Source: UBA1181 sp045600225
Lineage (GTDB): Bacteria; Bacteroidota; Bacteroidia; Bacteroidales; Paludibacteraceae
DNA: 50,558 bases
NCBI GenBank assembly: GCA_045600225.1
Contig: JAZRXL010000078.1
Location: 1-50,558, forward strand
Direction: 5' to 3'
Shown in pieces: positions 7,008-16,508 of this stretch. The notes beneath the pieces were generated by a model that searched no databases, had not been told where the DNA came from, and worked only from the letters and a program-made list of their open reading frames with translations. Positions within the stretch are counted from its first letter, which is position 1; the number at the start of each line of letters is the position of its first letter. Position numbers and translations under genes: made by a program.

Positions 7008-9935
7008 ATGTTTGCAGTTTTGTTAACGCATCATCCTTTGTGGAAGTTTGTTTTAAAACCGGTTCTCTTGAATGAACCGAACGGAGGCTCTATGGGTATC
7101 GGTCAGGTTCTAAATGCTTCCAATATTAAGGATTATGATTTGGCAGATTGGCAAAAGGAGATAATATCCAACTATGAGATGACGAGTGAGAGTTATCTTA
7201 TGAAACTCTTTGTTCGAGAAAAAATATCAGTTGTTGAATTTCAGAAGAAGTTTGGACCTTCATTCCCTAATTATGAATTAATAATCAAGTCGGTTGAAAA
7301 ATCCAACTATAAGGTTGCCAAATTGGTGGTCGAACATCAAGTGCCTTTTTATTTGAAAAAGAAAAATTTTTCAACGCTTTACTCATCTGATAAGGTGGAG
7401 GTCTCTTCGGAATTAGATAACTCTGAGACTTCGTTTGTGTTGGATGAATCCTCTACACTTCATTATTCTTTGAATATAAAGACAGGGGAGAAAACATCCA
7501 AAATACCTTTGTTGAGGGATCTGAAAGATGTCTATTTGTTATCGACAGAGCCTTGTTGTATGGTTATATACAATCGGTTGTATGTGTTTGGACAGGCATC
7601 GTATAAAAAGGTGGCTGCTTTTTTCTCTAAGAAGTCTATTGATGTTATGCCTTCTAGTCTTCATGCATATATGAAGTCGTTTGTGATGAAATCGTTACAG
7701 ACAGAGGATGTTTTGGCAGAAGGATTTACCATCAATCGATTGAATTATTCCCCACAACCCGTGCTGACTCTTCGAGAAGATTTAAATCAGTTGGCTGCCT
7801 TGTATCTCGATTTTGAGTATGGGGATATTCGTGTTGAAGTGGATGCTCCTAATCAACGATTGGTAACGATGGATGAACGTAATGGAGAGTATAGCTACCG
7901 TGTAGTAACAAGGGATTTGGATCTTGAAAAATACTGGGCGGATTATTTGAAAAAGGTAGGTTTGAGGGAGAGAAATAAATTTTATTATGTGGAGTCAAAC
8001 CAAAAATTCTCTATTCTAGACTTTGTTGTCCATAAAAAATCTTCTCTTAAAGATTTCAAATTGAAACAAGAGTTGAAGGAAACAACTTTCATCTTGGAAC
8101 CTGTTGCCTCTGAAATAGAATTGGAGGAGGTGGATATGGATTGGTTTGAGCTAAAGGGTATAGTTCGCGTGGGAAGCGAAGAGATCCCTTTTGTCAAGTT
8201 GAGGACTCACATCATTGAGGGGCAAAGAGATTATCAGATGCCGGATGGTCGATGGATCCTATTGCCAGAGGAACTGTTTTCGAAATACTCTGAGCTGATG
8301 AGAATGACTACAAAGGGAGACGCTCTGAAAATTCGTCGTTCCCTGATAGGATTGATGAATGACACCTTTGCCACTGCTAAGAATCTGCGTTTGAAGATGG
8401 ACGAGCCAGAGCGTGTGCCAGAAACTATAAAGGCAGATTTGCGCCCTTATCAAGAAGTAGGGTATTCGTGGTTGGTGAAATTATATAATCTAAATTACGG
8501 AGGATGCTTGGCTGATGATATGGGACTGGGAAAGACTGTCCAGTTTTTGTCTTTCCTTCAATACATCTATCCTCCATCTATTAAGAAACAGGTGGAGCCT
8601 TCTTCAAATTGGATCTATTCCACCAGTGAGCCTTCATTGTTTGATCAGCCACAGGAGACTATTGATTCGGAAATAACAGTGGAGCCTTCTCGCAAATTGC
8701 CAACATTAGTAATATTGCCTACATCGCTAGTCTTTAACTGGGTGAATGAGAAAAACAAATTCGCACCATCCCTTACTTATTATGTTTATACGGGAGAGAA
8801 GCGAATAAAGTCGAAAGATATTTTTAAAATATTCAAACATTATAATGTTATCTTCACAACTTATGGAATTGTTCGTAACGATATAGAGTATCTGAAGAGG
8901 TGTGATTTTGAATGTGTTGTGATGGATGAAAGTCAGAACTTAAAGAATCCATCCTCGCAGATCTACAAGGCTGTGATGCAGTTGCAAGCTCGTCACTATT
9001 ATTGTATGACGGGTACCCCGATAGAGAATGGAATGATGGATCTTTGGGCACAAATGAATCTGGTTAATAGAGAGATTCTAGGTTCTCAAGCCTATTTTCA
9101 TCGTTATTTTGAGCAGCCCATTTTGAAAGAACAGAATGAGGAGAGGGATGCTTTGTTGCGTCAGATCATTAAGCCTTTCATATTGAGAAGGACTAAAAAG
9201 GAGGTGGCGAAAGAGTTGCCGGAGAAATACACATTGGAAGTGTTCTGTGAGATGAGTGAGGAACATAAGTCTGCTTATGAATCTTACAAGTCAGCTATAC
9301 GTAATAGTATAATGGACGACATATTTAGGTTTGGAAAGCCTCGGGAGATGACTATTGCCTTATCATCGTTAACACTAATGAGACAGATGGCGAATCAGGT
9401 TTCGTTAGTTAATGAAGAGATGCAGATACCATCCACTAAGGTGGAGGAGATCATGAGCCGTTTGGAGAGTTTGAAGGAAGAGGAACATAAGGTTTTGATA
9501 TTCTCGAATTTTGTGAAATTCCTGGATGTGATAGAAGGAGAGTTGCAGAAGCAGAAGTATCGTTATTCTAAAATCACAGGAACCACTAAAGATCGTTCTG
9601 TACAGGTGGATCGTTTCCAAAATGACCCAGAAACATTCTGTTTCCTTATCTCATTGAAGGCTGGAGGAGTGGGACTGAATCTGACGGCTGCAGATTATGT
9701 TTTTTTGATAGATCCTTGGTGGAATCCGGCAGCGGAGCAACAGGCAGAAGATAGAGCATACCGTATAGGACAGATGCGTGATGTGTTAGTGTATCGCTTT
9801 ATTATGAAAGATACGATAGAGGAGAAAGTTTTGCAATTGCAAGACAAGAAGAGGACGATTGCGGATTCCTTCATAAATCAGAATAATCCATTTGATAGTT
9901 TGGATAAATCGGAGTGGGAAGATTTGTTTAAATAA
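7008..9935 (+). CDS. SNF2-family DNA helicase/translocase
   Basis: A 975-residue SWI2/SNF2 ATPase. The N-terminal 470 residues are poorly conserved. The motor begins near 475 (LRPYQEVGYSWL). It has Walker A DDMGLGKT (about 505-512), motif II as DESQ near 641 in place of DEAH, the SNF2 motif III MTGTPIENG, and C-terminal helicase motifs LKAGGVGLNL and RAYRIGQ (about 914). Such proteins move along double-stranded DNA to remodel protein-DNA complexes or RNA polymerase, as RapA does, but the target is unknown. The gene stands between prs and the rplY operon and is not within a recognisable defence island. The -33 element of the rplY promoter lies inside its 3' end. Confidence 0.9.
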   Translation: MFAVLLTHHPLWKFVLKPVLLNEPNGGSMGIGQVLNASNIKDYDLADWQKEIISNYEMTSESYLMKLFVREKISVVEFQKKFGPSFPNYELIIKSVEKSNYKVAKLVVEHQVPFYLKKKNFSTLYSSDKVEVSSELDNSETSFVLDESSTLHYSLNIKTGEKTSKIPLLRDLKDVYLLSTEPCCMVIYNRLYVFGQASYKKVAAFFSKKSIDVMPSSLHAYMKSFVMKSLQTEDVLAEGFTINRLNYSPQPVLTLREDLNQLAALYLDFEYGDIRVEVDAPNQRLVTMDERNGEYSYRVVTRDLDLEKYWADYLKKVGLRERNKFYYVESNQKFSILDFVVHKKSSLKDFKLKQELKETTFILEPVASEIELEEVDMDWFELKGIVRVGSEEIPFVKLRTHIIEGQRDYQMPDGRWILLPEELFSKYSELMRMTTKGDALKIRRSLIGLMNDTFATAKNLRLKMDEPERVPETIKADLRPYQEVGYSWLVKLYNLNYGGCLADDMGLGKTVQFLSFLQYIYPPSIKKQVEPSSNWIYSTSEPSLFDQPQETIDSEITVEPSRKLPTLVILPTSLVFNWVNEKNKFAPSLTYYVYTGEKRIKSKDIFKIFKHYNVIFTTYGIVRNDIEYLKRCDFECVVMDESQNLKNPSSQIYKAVMQLQARHYYCMTGTPIENGMMDLWAQMNLVNREILGSQAYFHRYFEQPILKEQNEERDALLRQIIKPFILRRTKKEVAKELPEKYTLEVFCEMSEEHKSAYESYKSAIRNSIMDDIFRFGKPREMTIALSSLTLMRQMANQVSLVNEEMQIPSTKVEEIMSRLESLKEEEHKVLIFSNFVKFLDVIEGELQKQKYRYSKITGTTKDRSVQVDRFQNDPETFCFLISLKAGGVGLNLTAADYVFLIDPWWNPAAEQQAEDRAYRIGQMRDVLVYRFIMKDTIEEKVLQLQDKKRTIADSFINQNNPFDSLDKSEWEDLFK

Positions 9936-9954
9936 AAGATTTGTGTTATCTTTG
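9923..9954 (+). promoter_or_regulatory. Promoter of the rplY-pth-gltX-waaA operon
   Basis: TTTG (9923-9926) and TATCTTTG (9947-9954) are separated by 20 bases, a near-ideal Bacteroidota promoter. The -33 box lies within the last codons of the SNF2 gene. The leader to the rplY ATG is about 90 bases. Confidence 0.75.
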
Positions 9955-10051
9955 CACCGCTTTTTAGAATTTTAAATTCAACGAAAGTGTGATGGGAAAT
10001 TAAGCCATTACGAAATTAATTAATGTAAAACTTAATTTTGAGTAACACAAA

Positions 10052-10615
10052 ATGAAGACTTTTGATTTGAAGGGTTCGCTTAGAAGCAATGAGAACCTAG
10101 GAAAGAAGGCCACTAAGGCTATCAGAGCAAACGAGATGATCCCATGCGTATTGTACGGAGGAAGCGAGAACGTAAACTTCCAAGTTAGCGTGGCTGATGT
10201 TCGTAAGTTGATCTACACACCAAATATCTATTTGGTTAACTTGTCTGTAGAAGGTAAGTCTTACATGGCTATCATGAAGGAACTTCAATTCCACCCAGTT
10301 AAGGACAATGTATTGCACATTGACTTCTTGCAAGTATTCGAGGATAAGGACATCGTTATGGAGGTGCCTTTGAAAGTTGAAGGATTGGCAGAAGGTGTTC
10401 GTATGGGAGGTAAGTTGAGCCAAGAAATGCGTAAGTTGAGAGTTAAAGGTAACTATAAGAACATTCCTGAATTCTTGACAGTAAATGTTGAGAACTTGGG
10501 TCTTGGTAAGACAATCCAAGTAGGTGCTCTTTCTTATGATAACTTGAAGTTGTTAAATGCATCGAACAATGTTGTTGTTGCAGTTAAGGCTACAAGAGCA
10601 TCAAGAAACGCTTAA
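10052..10615 (+). CDS. rplY: 50S ribosomal protein L25/general stress protein Ctc
   Basis: A 187-residue long-form L25 (TL5/Ctc type) that binds 5S rRNA. The N-terminal 5S-binding domain (about 1-92; RANEMIPCVLYGG, HIDFLQV) is followed by the C-terminal beta-rich domain of the Ctc type. The length agrees with other long L25 proteins. It is the first gene of an operon with pth, whose start lies 7 bases after this stop; rplY-pth pairs are common in bacteria. Confidence 0.95.
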   Translation: MKTFDLKGSLRSNENLGKKATKAIRANEMIPCVLYGGSENVNFQVSVADVRKLIYTPNIYLVNLSVEGKSYMAIMKELQFHPVKDNVLHIDFLQVFEDKDIVMEVPLKVEGLAEGVRMGGKLSQEMRKLRVKGNYKNIPEFLTVNVENLGLGKTIQVGALSYDNLKLLNASNNVVVAVKATRASRNA

Positions 10616-10622
10616 TTTTGAT

Positions 10623-11189
10623 ATGAAATATTTGATTGTGGGTTTGGGGAATATTGGTGATGAATACGCCAATACCCGACACAACATAGGATTCAGAGTG
10701 TTGGACGCTTTTGCTAAGGCGTCCAACCTTGTTTTTGACAATAATACACGTTATGGTGCTACGCTATCATGTAGAGTGAAAAATGCGGAATTACTTTTGT
10801 TGAAACCGTCTACCTACATGAATCTTAGTGGTGATGCAGTGCGTTATTGGATGAATAAGGAAAAAATTCCTGTAGAGAATGTGTTGATCATTGTTGATGA
10901 CTTGTCTATTCCTTTTGGATCTTTACGATTGAAAGGAAATGGAGGAGCTGGTGGTCACAATGGTCTTAAGAGCATAGAAGCCCAGGTAGGGACACAAAGT
11001 TATGCTCGTATCCGTTTCGGAATTGGAAATGATTTTCCGAAAGGAGCTCAAGTTGATTATGTGTTAGGAGAATGGTCTGCTGAGGAGTCGAAGTCGTTAG
11101 AGGAGAGAATTCCTATTGCTGTTGAGATGATAAAAAGTTTTTGCTTGGCAGGATTGCAGAATACCATGAACCAATTTAATAATAAGTAA
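10623..11189 (+). CDS. pth: Peptidyl-tRNA hydrolase
   Basis: A 188-residue enzyme that frees tRNA from peptidyl-tRNAs dropped by ribosomes. The start at 10623 (MKYLIVGLGNIGDEY) is the family N-terminus; longer in-frame starts lie inside rplY. Visible hallmarks are the substrate asparagine in GLGNIG, the catalytic histidine in NTRHNIGF (near 20), PSTYMNLSG, and the VDDLSIPFG and GGAGGHNGLKS loops. It is the second gene of the rplY operon. Confidence 0.97.
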   Translation: MKYLIVGLGNIGDEYANTRHNIGFRVLDAFAKASNLVFDNNTRYGATLSCRVKNAELLLLKPSTYMNLSGDAVRYWMNKEKIPVENVLIIVDDLSIPFGSLRLKGNGGAGGHNGLKSIEAQVGTQSYARIRFGIGNDFPKGAQVDYVLGEWSAEESKSLEERIPIAVEMIKSFCLAGLQNTMNQFNNK

Positions 11190-11223
11190 ATTTATTTGCT
11201 CGACAAATTTTTATTTTACGAAA

Positions 11224-12744
11224 ATGGCTGATAAAAAAGTACGCGTGCGTTTCGCACCAAGTCCAACAGGTCCTCTTCACATTGGTGGTGTCAGAACTTG
11301 TTTATACAATTACCTTTTTGCAAAGAAGAATGGTGGTGACCTTCTTTTAAGAATAGAGGACACTGACTCTCAGCGTTTTGTCCCAGGCGCAGAAGACTAT
11401 ATTATTGAATCATTCAAGTGGTTGGGAATCAAGTTTGATGAAGGTGTAGGTATAGGTGGAGAAAATGGTCCGTACAGACAGAGTGAACGTCGAGAGATAT
11501 ATAAGAAATACGTACAACAGCTTTTGGATGCTGGTTATGCATATTATGCTTTTGACACTCCTGCAGAATTGGAGGCAAAACGTCAGGAGATCCCTAATTT
11601 CCAATACGACTCTCATACTCGTATGTCTGGAGTTAACTCATTAACTCTTTCTGCAGAGGAGGTTAAGAAGCGTATTGATGCAGGCGAAAAATATGTTGTT
11701 CGTGTGAAGATTCAACCAGATCAAGATATTGAAGTAGACGATATGGTTCGTGGTAAGGTGGTTATCAACTCTAATATATTGGATGATAAGGTGCTTTACA
11801 AAGCTGCCGATGAATTGCCAACTTATCATTTGGCAAATATCGTGGATGACCATTTGATGGGAATCACACATGTAATCCGTGGTGAAGAGTGGTTGCCTTC
11901 TGCTCCGCTTCATGTTTTATTGTATCGCTATTTTGGTTGGGAAGATACAATGCCTCGTTTTGCTCATCTTTCTTTGTTGTTGAAACCAGAAGGAAATGGT
12001 AAATTGAGCAAGCGTGATGGAGATCGTCTTGGTTTCCCTGTTTTCCCTTTGGAGTGGCATGATCCTGCATCAGGAGCAATCTCTTCTGGATATCGCGAAT
12101 CGGGGTACTTGCCAGAGGCTGTTGTGAATTTCCTTGCTTTGTTGGGATGGAATCCTGGAACAGACCAAGAGATGTTTACAATGGACGAATTGATCAACCT
12201 TTTCTCTATTGATAGAGTAAGTAAATCTGGTGCAAGATTTAATTATGAGAAGGGTATTTGGTTCAATCATGAATACTTGATCAAGAAGTCGGATGAAGAG
12301 GTTGCAAAAATGTTTGCCCCTATTTTGAAAGAGAAGGGAATTGAATGTGAACTTTCTAAGTTGACCTATATTGTTTCTTTGGTAAAAGAAAGAATTAACT
12401 TCCCGAAGGATTTGTGGGAACAAACTAGTTTCTTCTTCGAAGCACCAACTGAATATGATGAGAAGTCATTGAAAAAGCGTTGGAAAGAGGAGAGTCCTAA
12501 GTGCCTAACTGAGTTGATTGAAATTCTTAAAGGTATTGCAGACTTCTCTAAAGTAGAAGAGAATGAGAAATTGGTACTTGATTGGGTTGCATCTAAGGGA
12601 TACAACTTAGGTACTGTAATGAATTCATTCCGTATTACGCTTGTAGGTGCTGCTAAAGGACCACATATCTTTAATATCATTGATATCTTAGGAAAAGATG
12701 AAACAATTGCTCGTGTTGAACGTGCGTTGAATATTATCAAATAA
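11224..12744 (+). CDS. gltX: Glutamyl-tRNA synthetase
   Basis: A 506-residue class I synthetase that charges tRNA-Glu. The HIGH-type motif occurs as PSPTGPLHIGG (about 12-22) and the KMSKS-type motif as GKLSKRDG near 260. The GlnRS/GluRS catalytic core and the alpha-helical anticodon-binding domain (from about 330) are complete. It lies 34 bases after pth and its stop codon touches the waaA start. Confidence 0.97.
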   Translation: MADKKVRVRFAPSPTGPLHIGGVRTCLYNYLFAKKNGGDLLLRIEDTDSQRFVPGAEDYIIESFKWLGIKFDEGVGIGGENGPYRQSERREIYKKYVQQLLDAGYAYYAFDTPAELEAKRQEIPNFQYDSHTRMSGVNSLTLSAEEVKKRIDAGEKYVVRVKIQPDQDIEVDDMVRGKVVINSNILDDKVLYKAADELPTYHLANIVDDHLMGITHVIRGEEWLPSAPLHVLLYRYFGWEDTMPRFAHLSLLLKPEGNGKLSKRDGDRLGFPVFPLEWHDPASGAISSGYRESGYLPEAVVNFLALLGWNPGTDQEMFTMDELINLFSIDRVSKSGARFNYEKGIWFNHEYLIKKSDEEVAKMFAPILKEKGIECELSKLTYIVSLVKERINFPKDLWEQTSFFFEAPTEYDEKSLKKRWKEESPKCLTELIEILKGIADFSKVEENEKLVLDWVASKGYNLGTVMNSFRITLVGAAKGPHIFNIIDILGKDETIARVERALNIIK

Positions 12745-13971
12745 ATGATACTCATTTACAATTTAGGCATCCTGCTCTATTCATTTGGAGCATGGATTGC
12801 CTCTTTTTTTAGCGATAAAGCAAAGAAGTTTGTCGAGGGAAGAAAGAATGTTTTTGAGATCCTTTCTGAAAAAATTGATCCTCAGGCAAAGTATGTTTGG
12901 ATTCATGCAGCTTCGTTAGGTGAATTTGAACAGGGTAGACCCATTATTGAGAAGTTAAAGACTCAAAAACCAGAGTATAAGATTGTCCTTACATTCTTCT
13001 CTCCTTCTGGTTATGAAGTTCGGAAGAACTATGATGGAGCCGATGTGGTTTGCTATCTTCCAATGGATACTTCGTGGAATACAAAGAGGTTTCTCTCTGT
13101 TGTAAAGCCATCTTATGCTATTTTTATTAAGTATGAGTTTTGGTACAATTATCTTTCCAACTTGAAGAAGAATGGTGTGCCTACTTATATTGTATCTGCT
13201 ATTTTTCGTGAGTCACAAAGTTTTTTTCAGTGGTATGGCGGATGGTATCGCAATCTGTTGAAGAACTTCACCCATCTTTTTGTTCAAAATCAGGAGTCGG
13301 TTGAATTGCTTTCTTCGATAGGCGTTAAGAATGTGACATTGGTTGGGGATACGCGTTTTGATAGGGTGGCGGATATCGCAGCAAAAGCAAAACAATTACC
13401 AATTGTAGAAGCATTTGCTGGAGATGCTAAGGTTTTTATTGCCGGAAGCTCTTGGCCTAAGGATGAGGATATTCTTATCCCTTATATCAATGAACATCCT
13501 AATTTGAAATTCATCATTGCACCTCATGAAATTCATGAGGAACACCTTCAGTCTATCATTTCTAAGTTGAAATGTTCGTATGCTCGCTATACAAAAACGA
13601 ATGAGCAGGAAGCAAAGAATGTGCAGTGCATGATTATTGATTGCTTTGGCTTGCTTTCTTCTATCTATCGATATGGCCAAGTAGCATATATCGGAGGTGG
13701 TTTTGGTGTCGGAATTCACAATATCTTGGAAGCTTCAGTCTATGGAATACCTGTTCTTTTTGGACCTAATTATAAGAAATTCAAAGAGGCAGTTGATATG
13801 GTTGCCAGAGGGGGAGCGTACTCAATTTCCAACGCTGAGGAATTTGCAAAGTTGATGGATGATTTCTATTCTGATTCCTCTTCATTATACGAGAAAACAG
13901 CAAAGGTGGCAGACGATTATTCCAAGGAGAATAAAGGAGCTACGGATAAAGTGTTGAAAGAGATCTTCTAA
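12745..13971 (+). CDS. waaA: 3-deoxy-D-manno-octulosonic acid transferase
   Basis: A 408-residue GT30 Kdo transferase that adds Kdo from CMP-Kdo to lipid A precursor at the inner face of the cytoplasmic membrane. An N-terminal hydrophobic anchor (about 1-22) precedes WIHAASLGEFEQGRP, which contains the conserved catalytic glutamate region. The C-terminal nucleotide-sugar half has YIGGGFGVGIHNILEASVYGIPVLFGP, the GT-B donor-binding signature. The ATG follows directly on the gltX stop, so the two are translationally linked. kdsB at 34 kb makes its donor. Confidence 0.95.
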   Translation: MILIYNLGILLYSFGAWIASFFSDKAKKFVEGRKNVFEILSEKIDPQAKYVWIHAASLGEFEQGRPIIEKLKTQKPEYKIVLTFFSPSGYEVRKNYDGADVVCYLPMDTSWNTKRFLSVVKPSYAIFIKYEFWYNYLSNLKKNGVPTYIVSAIFRESQSFFQWYGGWYRNLLKNFTHLFVQNQESVELLSSIGVKNVTLVGDTRFDRVADIAAKAKQLPIVEAFAGDAKVFIAGSSWPKDEDILIPYINEHPNLKFIIAPHEIHEEHLQSIISKLKCSYARYTKTNEQEAKNVQCMIIDCFGLLSSIYRYGQVAYIGGGFGVGIHNILEASVYGIPVLFGPNYKKFKEAVDMVARGGAYSISNAEEFAKLMDDFYSDSSSLYEKTAKVADDYSKENKGATDKVLKEIF

Positions 13972-14178
13972 CCAATGGTTAGATCACAAAATCCATAGTT
14001 GGCATTTCGTTCTTTTACGTGCCCCTTGCTATTGATTGTTTTCAAATTCATCCAGAGGTTGATAGTAATAGGATCGGACGCTCGGTTGAATATGGGACTG
14101 TGATGGGTAGGTTCTTGCCTCCTACCTTCACATCTTTGGATATTATAACAATAAAATATCTTGAAAAGAGACTTTCCC

Positions 14179-15165
14179 TTAATCCTTTTTCTCTTTGTTT
14201 ATTATAGGAAGTACCAAAGAGCATCCGAATCCTACAATGCAATTTACTACGATTTCTACCAAGTGAGCCAATACGGCGAATGTGCCTGCTTGTGTTTGGG
14301 TAATTCCATATATAGTAAGTGCTTGTATTGTCATGAATTCATATGTTCCAATACCGCCTTGAACCGGAGCAACCATACCTAATGCACCAAATACATAGGT
14401 AACCAGTCCTGCTTCCATCGACAAGTTAGATGTGAAGTCGAATAGGAAGAAACTGAAATAAAGCATTAGGTAGTAGATGAAGAAAATAAGAACAGAATAG
14501 AGAAGGAACAAAGGTTTGTTCTTTACTTGAGTGAAAGATTTTAAACCGTTCCATACGCCTAAACCTATTTCTATGATCTTTTGAGTGATGCTTAGTTGAG
14601 CAATCTTCTTTCTGAGAACAAAACAAAGAAGTCCTAATGTTATGACGGCTCCCCATAAATAAGGATTGGTAAGTAGAGAAGTCAAGGAGTCTAACAGGTT
14701 TATGTTAGCTAATATGTCCTTGAATACATCAAACTCAAAAACGACAGTGAAGAATACGACAAGAAGGGTAATGATTAGATCAAATGCACGTTCGGTGATG
14801 ACTGTGCCGAACAATTCACTCATAGGTATATCTTCGTATTTCTTTAAAACTCCACATCTGGCAACCTCTCCGGCACGAGGAAAGATATGATTTACAAAAT
14901 AGCCAAACATCACTGCACAAAAGGTGTTTTTCATCGCAGGGACCTTTGCTACGGGTTCTATTAGCATATTCCAACGCAATGCTCGCACCCAACTACTTAA
15001 AAGACATAGGATGATAGGTATGGTTATGTAGATCCATTTGGCTGAAGCAATGATGGATTTCATTTCATCCAAATCTAATTGTTTGTATACGAGGTAGAAC
15101 ACTAATACTCCTAAAGAAAGAGATATGATGAGTTGTATTATGTCTTTTTTGGATGCTTTTCCCAT
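14179..15165 (-). CDS. UPF0104/lysylphosphatidylglycerol synthase-type flippase-like membrane protein
   Basis: A 328-residue polytopic membrane protein with about eight hydrophobic segments, of the PF03706 type. Typical motifs are the GxxVNHIFPRAGEVAR stretch early on (GYFVNHIFPRAGEVARC) and APVQGGIGTYE near the end. Relatives form the lipid-flipping half of MprF or are stand-alone proteins of unknown substrate. I start it at 15165 (MGKASKKD) because the -7 element at 15190-15197 overlaps the longer possible start at 15192. The lysyl-transfer domain of MprF is absent. Confidence 0.82.
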   Translation of the reverse strand: MGKASKKDIIQLIISLSLGVLVFYLVYKQLDLDEMKSIIASAKWIYITIPIILCLLSSWVRALRWNMLIEPVAKVPAMKNTFCAVMFGYFVNHIFPRAGEVARCGVLKKYEDIPMSELFGTVITERAFDLIITLLVVFFTVVFEFDVFKDILANINLLDSLTSLLTNPYLWGAVITLGLLCFVLRKKIAQLSITQKIIEIGLGVWNGLKSFTQVKNKPLFLLYSVLIFFIYYLMLYFSFFLFDFTSNLSMEAGLVTYVFGALGMVAPVQGGIGTYEFMTIQALTIYGITQTQAGTFAVLAHLVEIVVNCIVGFGCSLVLPIINKEKKD

Positions 15166-15189
15166 TTTTATAGCGTTGTAAAGTTTTTG

Positions 15190-15197
15190 CAAAGATA
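15190..15197 (-). promoter_or_regulatory. -7 element of the UPF0104 gene
   Basis: TATCTTTG on the minus strand. It lies 25 bases before the ATG at 15165 and overlaps the alternative start at 15192, which helps decide the start. Confidence 0.55.
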
Positions 15198-15228
15198 AGA
15201 ATTAATTGGTATGACAGGAAGTGTTGTG

Positions 15229-15270
15229 ACTAAATAAACGAGGGAGGGGCTGAAGACCCTCCCTCCCTCG
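15229..15270 (-). terminator. Terminator of the secreted TPR-like protein gene
   Basis: A 10-bp GC-rich stem (15239-15248 with 15261-15270) has a 12-base loop and is followed on the minus strand by TTTATTTAG. Confidence 0.75.
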
Positions 15271-15292
15271 AGAATAAAATTGTTGATGATGA

Positions 15293-16426
15293 TTATTTGT
15301 TGCTTTCCATCATTCTTTTGTATTCCCTTTGTGCACTTGCCCAAGAGCTTGCCGATTCTGTTATTTCGTCAATATCTTCAAGTTCCGGCATTGCTGCTTT
15401 TGATTTCTTAAAATATTCAAACGCTTGTTCGTAGTCTTTCATTATAGCATAATAAACACCAAGGTTGTAATAGAGTGCAGCAGCAACCTCCTTGTTGATT
15501 TTTGCGTTATTGTTATTCAAATCAGCTTGGTCCAAATTGTTTTTCCACAATTGAACGGCAGGTGTTGCTATTTTGTCAAATGGATCCAATTCTATTTGAC
15601 GTTTCTTTATGACTTCAAAACCTTGCTTGAATGATTCTGCAGCCTGGTTGATGTCCGAGTAGTCGTGAGGACTCTTCTTGTTAGCTTTGATTTTGTATAT
15701 GTGAAATTTTACCTCCTCAAGAGGGGACATGCCCAAAGCTTTGAATAGGAATGGAGTATAGGCTCTCATCTCGTTGGGAAGCGTTAGTGATTTTGTTTTT
15801 TCCACAACCAGATCATTTGCATAAGTTATATCCATTTGAATGTCTGACTCAAATTCTTGATTGATAGTCACTGTGTCTGAGAATACAACTCCCTCTCCAG
15901 TTCTTGCCTCGATATTGAATCCCATATATTTCTCTGCTCTTGCGATACTTCCCGCTTTTGGCATTCCTAGTGAAGGTATTGGGGCAAATGGAATAGATGA
16001 TTGTGTACTATTGCCCAAGGAAACAGATAATTTTCCCATTTTAGCAATGACATCCTTGGCAGTCTGTTTCACCTCTTTACCCTTTAGTTTAGGTTTTTTC
16101 TCGCTTGCTTGGTAGAATTTAGTCGCATATACCTCAGAAAACAAGTCGTTGACAGAGATGACAATGTCTGCTCCATCAGGTTGTTGAGTGTAGGTCATCC
16201 AAGAAGGTCGCAAGTATAGTGATTGAGGTATGTATCCATCTGCACTAAAACCTTTGATAGGTTTATGGTCTTTGACAATGGAAAAGGACTTTGAATTATC
16301 CTGCATTGGAACATAAGGAAAGCCTGGAACTGAGAAGTTTCCTAAACTCATCTTGTCTGGACTTTGTGCGAAAAGGGCAGTGGTTCCCAATAATAGAAAT
16401 GTTGTTTTTAATAATGTTCTTTTCAT
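15293..16426 (-). CDS. Secreted protein of unknown function with a C-terminal TPR
   Basis: A 377-residue protein with a signal peptide (MKRTLLKTTFLLLGTTALFAQ). The middle shows beta-rich character with no domain I recognise. The C-terminal part carries a single clear tetratricopeptide-like unit (AALYYNLGVYYAIMKDYEQA near 325-345) and ends in a charged helix. It is probably periplasmic or outer-membrane associated. The gene follows the ilvC terminator by about 25 bases, and I see no good TAnnTTTG promoter there, so it may depend on read-through from ilvC or use a poor promoter. No function is assigned. Confidence 0.7.
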   Translation of the reverse strand: MKRTLLKTTFLLLGTTALFAQSPDKMSLGNFSVPGFPYVPMQDNSKSFSIVKDHKPIKGFSADGYIPQSLYLRPSWMTYTQQPDGADIVISVNDLFSEVYATKFYQASEKKPKLKGKEVKQTAKDVIAKMGKLSVSLGNSTQSSIPFAPIPSLGMPKAGSIARAEKYMGFNIEARTGEGVVFSDTVTINQEFESDIQMDITYANDLVVEKTKSLTLPNEMRAYTPFLFKALGMSPLEEVKFHIYKIKANKKSPHDYSDINQAAESFKQGFEVIKKRQIELDPFDKIATPAVQLWKNNLDQADLNNNNAKINKEVAAALYYNLGVYYAIMKDYEQAFEYFKKSKAAMPELEDIDEITESASSWASAQREYKRMMESNK

Positions 16427-16453
16427 GTCTACAATAACGTAATTTTAAACAGA

Positions 16454-16480
16454 AAAGCCTCCGAAAAAAACGGAGGCTTT
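16454..16480 (-). terminator. Rho-independent terminator of ilvC
   Basis: A 10-bp perfect stem AAAGCCTCCG/CGGAGGCTTT (16454-16463 with 16471-16480) has a 7-base A-rich loop and T-rich flanks on both strands. It lies 28 bases after the ilvC stop. Confidence 0.8.
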
Positions 16481-16508
16481 CTTATATAACATCGAAAATT
16501 TGATTCGA

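Noticed and set aside
7008..9935. The SNF2 gene considered as part of a phage-defence system
   Set aside because: Its neighbours are prs and the rplY-pth-gltX-waaA housekeeping operon; no nuclease, methylase or other defence gene is next to it.
10097..10519. A 140-codon minus-strand frame over rplY
   Set aside because: Antisense shadow of a ribosomal protein gene with biased codon use; no supporting signal.
14019..14207. A 62-codon plus-strand frame between waaA and the UPF0104 gene
   Set aside because: It overlaps the 3' end of the UPF0104 gene, has no promoter or ribosome site, and the peptide has no recognisable character.
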